Shown: in pieces, positions 7,844-12,961 of the stretch
Layout of the letters: each line of letters opens with the position of its first letter
Position numbering within the stretch: the stretch's first letter is position 1
NCBI GenBank assembly: GCA_964563585.1
Contig: CAZLXG010000059.1
Coordinates: forward strand, 1-13,912
Direction of reading: 5' to 3'
From: CAZLXG01 sp964563585
Lineage (GTDB): Bacteria; Bacteroidota; Bacteroidia; Flavobacteriales; Flavobacteriaceae
Length of the DNA: 13,912 nucleotides
Notes under the pieces: generated by a model
Told to the model about the DNA's origin: nothing
What the model saw: the letters and a program-made list of their open reading frames with translations, nothing else
Database searches by the model: none
Program-made: the position numbers and the translations under genes

Positions 7844-8677
7844 ATGGATACTATTTATATAGAATATGCTTTTAAAGTATCACCCAAAGAACCTGCAACC
7901 GAAATTTTGATTGCCGAATTGGGTTATGCTAGTTTTGAAAGTTTTGTAGAAACCGAAGAAGGCGTTACTGCTTACATTCAAAAAGAAGAATGGAATGCTT
8001 CAATTTTAGATGATATTCAAATTTTGAATTCTGATGAGTTCGAAATCACATATACCTTTGAAGATATAGAACAAGTAAATTGGAATGCAGAATGGGAAAA
8101 GAATTTTAACCCAATAATTATAGATGATTTATGTTCGGTTCGTGCGCCTTTTCATGAAAAACCAAATACTCGATACGACATAATTATTGAGCCAAAAATG
8201 AGTTTTGGAACAGGACATCATGAAACTACACACATGATGATTCAGCATATATTAAAAAATGATTTCAATAATAAAGCGGTTTTAGATATAGGGTGTGGTA
8301 CAGGTGTTTTGGCAATTTTAGCAGAACAAAAAGGAGCACAGCCATTAGATGCTATAGATTACGATAATTGGTGCTATTTAAATAGTTTAGAAAATATTGA
8401 ACGCAATAATTGTAGCCATATTACAGTTTTAGAAGGAGACGCAAGTTTACTTCAAGGTAAAAAGTATGACATCGTAATTGCTAATATTAATAGAAATATT
8501 TTACTAAATGATATCGGTATCTATGCAAACTGTTTAAATAAGAATGGTATGTTGTTTTTAAGTGGGTTTTATGCAGATGATATTCTTAAGATTCAAACAG
8601 AATGTGAAAAACATATGTTAAAGTTTGAAGAAAAATTAGAAAGAAATAATTGGGTTGCACTAAAATTTTTAAATTAG
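7844..8677 (+). CDS. prmA: Ribosomal protein L11 methyltransferase
   Basis: 277-residue cytosolic SAM-dependent enzyme that methylates lysine and the N-terminal amine of ribosomal protein L11. The N-terminal L11-recognition domain (1-90) ends with WNAEWEKNF. The PrmA signature MSFGTGHHETTHMM is present. SAM motif I is LDIGCGTG at residues 147-154, with the acidic motif II (AIDYD) after it. The catalytic-site motif reads ANINRNIL, the usual N-I-x-x-N-x-L. Length fits the Bacteroidota form, which is shorter than the E. coli enzyme. clpS follows after 12 bp and is probably co-transcribed. Housekeeping; nothing odd. Confidence 0.95.
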   Translation: MDTIYIEYAFKVSPKEPATEILIAELGYASFESFVETEEGVTAYIQKEEWNASILDDIQILNSDEFEITYTFEDIEQVNWNAEWEKNFNPIIIDDLCSVRAPFHEKPNTRYDIIIEPKMSFGTGHHETTHMMIQHILKNDFNNKAVLDIGCGTGVLAILAEQKGAQPLDAIDYDNWCYLNSLENIERNNCSHITVLEGDASLLQGKKYDIVIANINRNILLNDIGIYANCLNKNGMLFLSGFYADDILKIQTECEKHMLKFEEKLERNNWVALKFLN

Positions 8678-8689
8678 TAAAAAAAAGAA

Positions 8690-8965
8690 ATGAGTACCAA
8701 AGAAAAAGCATCAGAAGAATTACTACTTGAAGAAGAAGTATTAACTCAAAATGAAATTGTTTTATATAATGATGAGGTAAATACATTCGACCACGTAATA
8801 AACACACTAATTCATGCTTGTGAGCATACGTCTGAACAAGCCGAACAATGTTCGTTGCTAGTACATTACAAAGGAAAATGTACAGTAAAAACGGGCGAAT
8901 ATGCCGATTTAAAACCGCGTTGTTCTATATTGCTTGATGCTGGTTTAAGCGCAGAAATAATATAA
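8690..8965 (+). CDS. clpS: ClpS, adaptor of the Clp protease for N-degron substrates
   Basis: 91-residue cytosolic adaptor that hands proteins bearing destabilising N-terminal residues to ClpA or ClpC-type unfoldases. Residues 1-20 are an acidic flexible tail. The core starts at EIVLYNDEVNTFDHVI. Asn27 and Asp28 match the residues that hold the substrate alpha-amine, and His59 in LLVHYKGKC matches the pocket histidine. The core ends with the usual LKPRCSILLDAGLSAEI. The gene sits 12 bp after prmA and is closed by a strong terminator shared with the opposing sulfur genes. prmA-clpS adjacency is, as far as I recall, usual in Bacteroidota. Confidence 0.93.
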   Translation: MSTKEKASEELLLEEEVLTQNEIVLYNDEVNTFDHVINTLIHACEHTSEQAEQCSLLVHYKGKCTVKTGEYADLKPRCSILLDAGLSAEII

Positions 8966-8967
8966 TA

Positions 8968-9000
8968 AAAAAACTCTGAATTTTCAGAGCTTTTTTATTT
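8968..9000. terminator. Bidirectional terminator between clpS and the HMA gene
   Basis: Stem CTCTGAA (8974-8980) pairs with TTCAGAG (8983-8989). It is flanked by an A run on the left and a T run (8991-8996) on the right, so it works for both convergent transcripts: clpS from the left and the HMA gene from the right. Confidence 0.85.
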
Positions 9001-9010
9001 TCTAAACATT

Positions 9011-9280
9011 TTACTTATTCATTCTGCCAACAGCACAACTTACGTAGCTTTTAGCTTTTTTTAGAAGTGGATTTTGTTCTCCATCAATTGGATAACCTAA
9101 TTGTGAAAGTAAAGTAATTGCTTGGTCTAAAACATTTTTATTTGTGTAATTAAATGAAACTGAATTAGTTTCGTTATCAACAACTACATTATTTATATCT
9201 TCTAAATCAGATAATTTACTAGTTATTGTATTGGCACAACCACCACATTTTAAATTTTGTAGTTCTAGTGTTGTATTCAT
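9011..9280 (-). CDS. Small heavy-metal-associated (HMA) domain protein
   Basis: 89-residue predicted cytosolic protein with a ferredoxin-like HMA fold. Beta1 leads to the metal/thiol motif L-K-C-G-G-C-A with Cys12 and Cys15; then come a helix (NTITSKLSDL), beta strands (NVVVDNETNSVSF) and a second helix ending QLGYP. The extra C-terminal helix carries Cys82 (KSYVSCAVG). HMA domains carry Cu(I) or similar soft metals. In this sulfur-gene setting the CxxC could instead carry persulfide sulfur (speculation). Its ATG overlaps the stop of the upstream DUF2892 gene as ATGA, so the two are translationally coupled. Last gene of the operon. Confidence 0.82.
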   Translation of the reverse strand: MNTTLELQNLKCGGCANTITSKLSDLEDINNVVVDNETNSVSFNYTNKNVLDQAITLLSQLGYPIDGEQNPLLKKAKSYVSCAVGRMNK

Positions 9281-9483
9281 TTTTTTATTTTACAAGTGCT
9301 AATTCCAAAGGGTTTGTATAATGGACAAAAGCTAATAAAGCTAGTTAATACAAAAACAATAGATAGACCCATTAATACGTATGCTAAAGTGCCTTCAATA
9401 ATATTGAAATAGTAAAGTAATGATATGCCAATGGCTACTAAAACTCTAATTGCTTTATCGGTAGTTCCCATGTTTTTTTTCAT
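9277..9483 (-). CDS. DUF2892 (YgaP-like) inner-membrane protein
   Basis: 68-residue protein with two membrane helices (RVLVAIGISLLYYF and TLAYVLMGLSIVFVLTSFI) and a conserved ending FCPLYKPFGISTC (Cys49 and Cys60 are the only cysteines). The start MKKNMGTTDKAIR is typical. In other bacteria this domain forms the membrane half of YgaP, joined to a rhodanese domain; here it is a separate gene 23 bp after a rhodanese fusion protein, which fits a shared sulfur-handling task. How the domain acts is not settled. Met5 is an alternative start. Co-transcribed with the flanking genes. Confidence 0.85.
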   Translation of the reverse strand: MKKNMGTTDKAIRVLVAIGISLLYYFNIIEGTLAYVLMGLSIVFVLTSFISFCPLYKPFGISTCKIKK

Positions 9484-9506
9484 AATACTTAGTTTTTAAA
9501 TGTTTA

Positions 9507-10919
9507 TTATATAGTTGAAGGACAAACAAATGTTGTCATTGGTAAATCAGTATTTTTAAGTGAATCAAATCCGCCAGCAATATCAATTAAATTATTAAAA
9601 CCTCTAGCTTTTAAAATAGATGTTGCAATTACCGAACGGTAACCACCAAGACAATGAATGTAATAGGTTTTGTCTTTATCAATAGTATTCATATTGTTAT
9701 TAATAAAATCTAAAGCAAAGTGTTGTACTAGATTGCCTTCCAAATGCATCGACTTATATTCGCCATCTTTTCGTACATCTAGTGTATTTAAATTTTGATT
9801 TTTAGATCGTTTTGAAAATTCTTCAGCAGAAATAGAATTAATAGTTTCAATATCTTTACCAGAAGCTTTCCAAGACTCGAATCCGCCTTCTAAATACCCT
9901 AAAGTATTATCATATCCAACACGAGATAAACGTGTAACAGTTTCTTTTGCTTTTCCTTTTGGAGCAACTAGTAAAATAGGTTGTTTTAAATCAGTAATTA
10001 AAGCACCAACCCAAGGCGCAAAACCACCATTAATGCCGATAAATATAGAATTAGGAATATGACCTTTTATAAATTCTTTTTCAGTTCTTACATCAAGCAC
10101 TAAAGCATCTTCTTGATTTACAGCAGTTTCAAAATCCTGAGGATTTAATGCGTTATTTCCTTTTTTTAGAACAGCTTCAAAAGTATCATAACCCGATTTA
10201 TTCATCATTGCATTTTTTGCAAAATATTGTGGTGGTGGTGCAATACCATCCAACACTTCTTCTACAAACTCATCTTTAGTCATATTTGCACGTAGTGCAT
10301 AATTGGTTTGTTTTTGCTTACCAAGAATACCTACAGTTTCTTTACTTAAATTTTTCCCGCAAGCAGAACCTGCTCCATGCGCTGGGTATACAATAAGATT
10401 ATCAGCTAATGGCATAATTTTGTTTCGAAGCGAATCATATAGCATACCTGCTAAATCTTCTTTTGTAAGGTCAGATTTAATTGCTAGATCTGGTCTGCCA
10501 ACATCTCCTAAAAACAAGGTGTCACCAGAAAAAATTGCGTGATTCTTGCCGTTTTCATCTATAAGTAAATACGTTGCAGACTCCAAAGTGTGTCCAGGTG
10601 TATGCAATACTTTTATAGTAATATTTCCTATTTTAAATTCTTCATTATCCTTTGCAATATGAGCTTTATAGCTAGTTTCTGCACTAGGCCCAAAAACAAT
10701 AGTTGCTCCTGTTTTTTTTGCTAAATCTACATGACCAGAAACAAAATCTGCATGAAAATGCGTTTCAAAAATATATTTGATGGTTGCATTTTCTTCATTT
10801 GCTTTATCAACATATTGTTGTGTTTCCCGAAGAGGATCTATAATAGCAACCTCACCATTTGATTCTATATAGTAAGCTCCTTGAGCTAAACATCCTGTAT
10901 AAATTTGTTCTATTTTCAT
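9507..10919 (-). CDS. Persulfide dioxygenase-rhodanese fusion, CstB-like
   Basis: 470-residue cytosolic enzyme predicted to oxidise persulfides such as glutathione or other low-molecular-weight persulfide to sulfite, and to move sulfane sulfur. Residues 1-245 are an ETHE1-type metallo-beta-lactamase fold with THFHADFVSGH (His54, His56, Asp58), HTPGH (His110) and SGDTLFLGDVGRPDL (Asp133). The one-iron dioxygenase ligands would be His54, His110 and Asp133. The first rhodanese domain (about 262-352) has Ala319 where the catalytic Cys should be (VAPKGK), so it is structural. The second (about 368-462) keeps Cys423 in HCLGGYRS. This order of active MBL, dead rhodanese and live rhodanese is that of S. 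aureus CstB, which lies with tauE and a persulfide-sensing repressor in the cst operon. It is preceded by a CRP-like operator and -7 box. Confidence 0.87.
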   Translation of the reverse strand: MKIEQIYTGCLAQGAYYIESNGEVAIIDPLRETQQYVDKANEENATIKYIFETHFHADFVSGHVDLAKKTGATIVFGPSAETSYKAHIAKDNEEFKIGNITIKVLHTPGHTLESATYLLIDENGKNHAIFSGDTLFLGDVGRPDLAIKSDLTKEDLAGMLYDSLRNKIMPLADNLIVYPAHGAGSACGKNLSKETVGILGKQKQTNYALRANMTKDEFVEEVLDGIAPPPQYFAKNAMMNKSGYDTFEAVLKKGNNALNPQDFETAVNQEDALVLDVRTEKEFIKGHIPNSIFIGINGGFAPWVGALITDLKQPILLVAPKGKAKETVTRLSRVGYDNTLGYLEGGFESWKASGKDIETINSISAEEFSKRSKNQNLNTLDVRKDGEYKSMHLEGNLVQHFALDFINNNMNTIDKDKTYYIHCLGGYRSVIATSILKARGFNNLIDIAGGFDSLKNTDLPMTTFVCPSTI

Positions 10920-10935
10920 TTTAAAAAAATCTTGA

Positions 10936-10943
10936 CAAAATTA
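10936..10943 (-). promoter_or_regulatory. -7 box (TAATTTTG) of the persulfide dioxygenase promoter
   Basis: A perfect TAnnTTTG on the minus strand, with its near edge 17 bp from the start codon at 10919. There is no TTG at -33; instead the CRP-like palindrome is centred 33 bp further upstream. That places the palindrome near -41.5, the class II activator position. Confidence 0.6.
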
Positions 10944-10964
10944 CTAAATTGAAATGGTTCGCTT

Positions 10965-10980
10965 TGTGACTTTTGTCACA
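10965..10980 (-). promoter_or_regulatory. Perfect CRP-like operator upstream of the persulfide dioxygenase gene
   Basis: On the minus strand it reads TGTGACAAAAGTCACA, a perfect palindrome matching the TGTGA-N6-TCACA consensus of Crp-family activators. It fills most of the 64-bp gap after tauE. The Crp/Fnr-type protein encoded at 12145-12774 is the obvious candidate binder (inference). Confidence 0.72.
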
Positions 10981-10983
10981 CAA

Positions 10984-11775
10984 TTAACTCATCTCTCTAT
11001 AAAATATGTATATCGCCATTGCTAAAGTAAAAAAACCAAAACTTTTCTTTAATTTTTTTCCACTTATAAATTTTGATAAAAATACACCCAGTATAATACC
11101 AATTATTGAAATTAATGTGAATGATAATAAAAACACCCAATCAATAGCAATAGTTTGCATGTCTCCTGTAAACCCTATTAATGAATTGATAGTAACAATA
11201 ATTAGCGAAGTGCCTACTGCTTTTTTCATGGGAATATTTGCCCAAAGTACTAATGCTGGGACATATAAAAAACCACCGCCAGCACCAATAACTCCTGTTA
11301 TTGTTCCTATAACTAATCCTTGAATAAATGTTTTATAATATGGTTGCTTTGTTTGAATTGTTTCGTTTTCCTTTTTGTTTTTAATCATTGAAAAGGAGGC
11401 TAAAATCATGATGATTGCAAAAAACATCATAATACCCATGTCTTTAGTTAGTGTAAAATCACCAAAATTTAAAAGTGTTTTTGGGATATTAGGAACGAAA
11501 TATCTTCGAGATAAATAAACGGCAATAAATGAAGGAAAAGAAAATGCTAATCCCGTTTTAAAATCTACAAGTCCTTTTTTAAACTTTTGAAATGTACCAA
11601 CCATGGAAGTTGTACCTACTACAAATAAAGAATATGCGGTTGCAATAACAGGATTGTAACCTAATAGGTAAACCAATAATGGAACCGTAAGGATTGATCC
11701 GCCACCACCAATAAGACCTAAAACTAAGCCAACTATAAGTGCGCCTAAATATCCTAAAAGTTGAGTAGTATCCAT
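10984..11775 (-). CDS. TauE/SafE-family sulfite/anion exporter
   Basis: 263-residue inner-membrane transporter with about eight helices and the two-repeat signature of the family: GLIGGGGSILTVPLLVYLLG in the first half and GVIGAGGGFLYVPALVL in the second. Relatives export sulfite, sulfoacetate or other small organosulfur anions. Here, next to a persulfide dioxygenase whose product is sulfite, sulfite export is the reasonable role, though substrate specificity cannot be read from sequence. Its ATG directly abuts the stop codon of the upstream chimera gene (TAA then ATG with no gap), so translation is likely coupled. The S. aureus cst locus also pairs tauE with cstB. Confidence 0.87.
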   Translation of the reverse strand: MDTTQLLGYLGALIVGLVLGLIGGGGSILTVPLLVYLLGYNPVIATAYSLFVVGTTSMVGTFQKFKKGLVDFKTGLAFSFPSFIAVYLSRRYFVPNIPKTLLNFGDFTLTKDMGIMMFFAIIMILASFSMIKNKKENETIQTKQPYYKTFIQGLVIGTITGVIGAGGGFLYVPALVLWANIPMKKAVGTSLIIVTINSLIGFTGDMQTIAIDWVFLLSFTLISIIGIILGVFLSKFISGKKLKKSFGFFTLAMAIYIFYREMS

Positions 11776-12078
11776 TTAATGAGGAAGTTTGTTTTTTAGT
11801 ATACTAAAAATACCTGCGTCTTTTATGCTTTTTATATGTGTTTTTTTTGAAATTTGAAAAAACACAATACCACAAGCAATTGCTGTACCTATAATACCAT
11901 ACATATGAAAGGATTGAAATCGAAACATTTCATAAATACGATACCAAGAAACGGCTTCAGATTTTACTAAAAAAACACTAAAAAAAATTCCAACCAATAG
12001 AAATATGAAATATTTCATATTTAAAGCAATTAATGGTCCAGAAATATACGATGGCCACGGATTTAAAATATAATCCAT
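11776..12078 (-). CDS. Shortened YeeE/DUF6691 chimera, likely deletion product
   Basis: 100-residue ORF. Residues 1-20 (NPWPSYISGPLIALN) match the opening of the YeeE/YedE-family membrane protein, a sulfur-compound (thiosulfate) transporter family. From residue 21 (MKYFIFLLVGIFFSVFLVKS) it continues as the start of the partner DUF6691 protein, including EAVSWYRIYEMFRFQSFHMYGIIG. In relatives that I recall these are two adjacent genes of about 180 and 135 residues. Here nearly all of YeeE, and the DUF6691 C-terminal half with its GxGWAL-GACPGP motif, are missing, replaced by a short tail KDAGIFSILKNKLPH. Two membrane helices remain. Transport function is doubtful, but the frame, a promoter with an operator and coupling to tauE remain, so it may serve as a leader cistron. 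Confidence 0.72.
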   Translation of the reverse strand: MDYILNPWPSYISGPLIALNMKYFIFLLVGIFFSVFLVKSEAVSWYRIYEMFRFQSFHMYGIIGTAIACGIVFFQISKKTHIKSIKDAGIFSILKNKLPH

Positions 12079-12094
12079 ATTATAATAATGTTGT

Positions 12095-12102
12095 GCAATG
12101 TA
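12095..12102 (-). promoter_or_regulatory. -7-like box (TACATTGC) of the chimera-tauE promoter
   Basis: An imperfect match to TAnnTTTG on the minus strand. Its near edge lies 17 bp from the start codon at 12078 and 33 bp (centre to centre) from the CRP-like site, the same distances as at the persulfide dioxygenase promoter. The shared geometry is the main support. Confidence 0.42.
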
Positions 12103-12123
12103 TGCTGATTGTAAAATTAATTT

Positions 12124-12139
12124 AGTGACAAAGGTTACT
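12124..12139 (-). promoter_or_regulatory. Imperfect CRP-like operator upstream of the chimera-tauE unit
   Basis: On the plus strand it reads AGTGACAAAGGTTACT: AGTGAC and GTTACT are inverted repeats with one mismatch, around a 4-base centre. It lies just after the stop codon of the crp-like gene and has the same offset from the start codon as the perfect site at 10965-10980. A TAATTTTG at 12140-12147 could be an alternative -7 box, in which case this site would overlap the transcription start. Confidence 0.5.
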
Positions 12140-12144
12140 CAAAA

Positions 12145-12774
12145 TTATAAAACTTCAATTTTGTTTCTGCTTAATTTTATTTTTTTGTCATTTTCTAGTT
12201 GTTTTAATAATCTAGAAATCACAACTCTCGAAGTGTGTAAATCTTCAGCTATATCTAAATGTTTAACAATAATAGTGTTTGAATCGTTACGTGTTACTTT
12301 GTTGTTTAAGTATTTGTATAAACGTTCGTCCATTTTCATAAAAGCAATGGTATCAATAGTTTCTAGCATTTCATTAAATCGCATTTGGTAGCTTTCTAAA
12401 ATAAAATTACGCCAACTATCATTATTATGATACCATTTTTGCATATTTTCAACGGGAATCATAATTAAACTGGAATCATTTTCAGCAACTGCACGGATTT
12501 TACTTTTTGAAGTTCCCATGCAACAAGTTAATGACATGGTACAAGTTTCGCCAGATTCTAAAAAATAAATAAGTAATTCGTTACCGTCATCATCTTCTCT
12601 AAGTATCTTAATACTACCGTTTAGTAGTAATGGTATGAATTTTAAAGTTTGATTTATATCTATAATAATATCATCTTTTTTAAATTCTCTAAAAGTTCCA
12701 GATTCATAAATTTCGTTAATTAAATTATCATTTAGAATGTGGTTGAATTTTTGTTGTAGTAATTCCTTTGTCAT
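12145..12774 (-). CDS. Crp/Fnr-family transcriptional regulator
   Basis: 209-residue DNA-binding protein. The N-terminal cyclic-nucleotide-binding-like beta barrel covers about 20-130, with LLLNGSIKIL and ESGETCTMSLTCCMG. The long dimer helix follows (about 135-158, ending near FMKMDERL). The C-terminal winged helix-turn-helix is at about 165-205, with DIAEDLHTSRVVISRLLKQL; recognition-helix Arg183 and Arg188 occupy the places of CRP Arg180 and Arg185. The phosphate-binding cassette lacks the usual Arg-Ala pattern and instead carries Cys78, Cys84 and Cys85, so cAMP is probably not the signal and thiol or sulfur sensing is possible (inference). The gene lies directly upstream of the sulfur module in the same direction, and CRP-like palindromes precede both units. 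Confidence 0.9.
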   Translation of the reverse strand: MTKELLQQKFNHILNDNLINEIYESGTFREFKKDDIIIDINQTLKFIPLLLNGSIKILREDDDGNELLIYFLESGETCTMSLTCCMGTSKSKIRAVAENDSSLIMIPVENMQKWYHNNDSWRNFILESYQMRFNEMLETIDTIAFMKMDERLYKYLNNKVTRNDSNTIIVKHLDIAEDLHTSRVVISRLLKQLENDKKIKLSRNKIEVL

Positions 12775-12778
12775 AATT

Positions 12779-12786
12779 CAAAAATA
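12779..12786 (-). promoter_or_regulatory. Possible -7 box (TATTTTTG) of the crp-like gene
   Basis: A TAnnTTTG match ends only 4 bp before the start codon at 12774, so transcription would begin at or next to the ATG (a leaderless or nearly leaderless mRNA). I see no -33 partner, and the region is AT-rich, so it may be chance. Confidence 0.25.
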
Positions 12787-12798
12787 GTGAAATATTTT

Positions 12799-12831
12799 TT
12801 TGGAAAGGTCTTAATAAAAATACTATATTTG
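12799..12831 (+). promoter_or_regulatory. Housekeeping promoter of tRNA-Arg
   Basis: TTTG at 12799-12802 and TATATTTG at 12824-12831 are separated by 21 bp. They match the Bacteroidota -33 and -7 elements and sit 13 bp before the tRNA. Only 24 bp separates this promoter from the divergent crp-like start codon. Confidence 0.8.
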
Positions 12832-12844
12832 CACCCACAAAAAA

Positions 12845-12918
12845 GGCCTCGTGGCGCAACTGAATAGCGCACTTGATTACGGCTCAAGAGGTTACTGGTT
12901 TGAATCCAGTCGAGGTCA
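12845..12918 (+). tRNA. tRNA-Arg (anticodon ACG)
   Basis: A 74-base cloverleaf. Acceptor arms GGCCTCG and CGAGGTC pair with one G-U. The D stem is GCGC/GCGC, the anticodon stem CTTGA/TCAAG with loop TTACGGC, and the T stem ACTGG/CCAGT with loop TTTGAAT. Anticodon ACG reads CGU, and CGC/CGA after A34-to-inosine editing by TadA. The discriminator base is A. The 3' CCA is not encoded (CA only follows) and must be added by the CCA-adding enzyme. Confidence 0.95.
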
Positions 12919-12930
12919 CAATAATTATTA

Positions 12931-12958
12931 AAGCTTTCAAGAAATTGAAAGCTTTTTT
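12931..12958. terminator. Terminator after tRNA-Arg, GAAA tetraloop
   Basis: A perfect 10-bp stem (AAGCTTTCAA/TTGAAAGCTT) has a GAAA loop at 12941-12944 and a T run at 12955-12958. It ends four bases before the stop of the convergent gene, so it probably serves both strands, although the A run on the left is short. Confidence 0.85.
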
Positions 12959-12961
12959 GTT

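Noticed and set aside
10303..10542. Plus-strand open frame opposite the persulfide dioxygenase
   Set aside because: Shadow of a well-supported enzyme gene; no protein features of its own.
11006..11323. Plus-strand open frame opposite tauE
   Set aside because: Shadow of the transporter's hydrophobic codons; no start context or family resemblance.
12140..12163. Inverted repeat CAAAATT ... AATTTTG at the 3' end of the crp-like gene
   Set aside because: Mostly A-T pairs with a 10-base loop and inside coding sequence; expected by chance at this base composition and too weak as a terminator.
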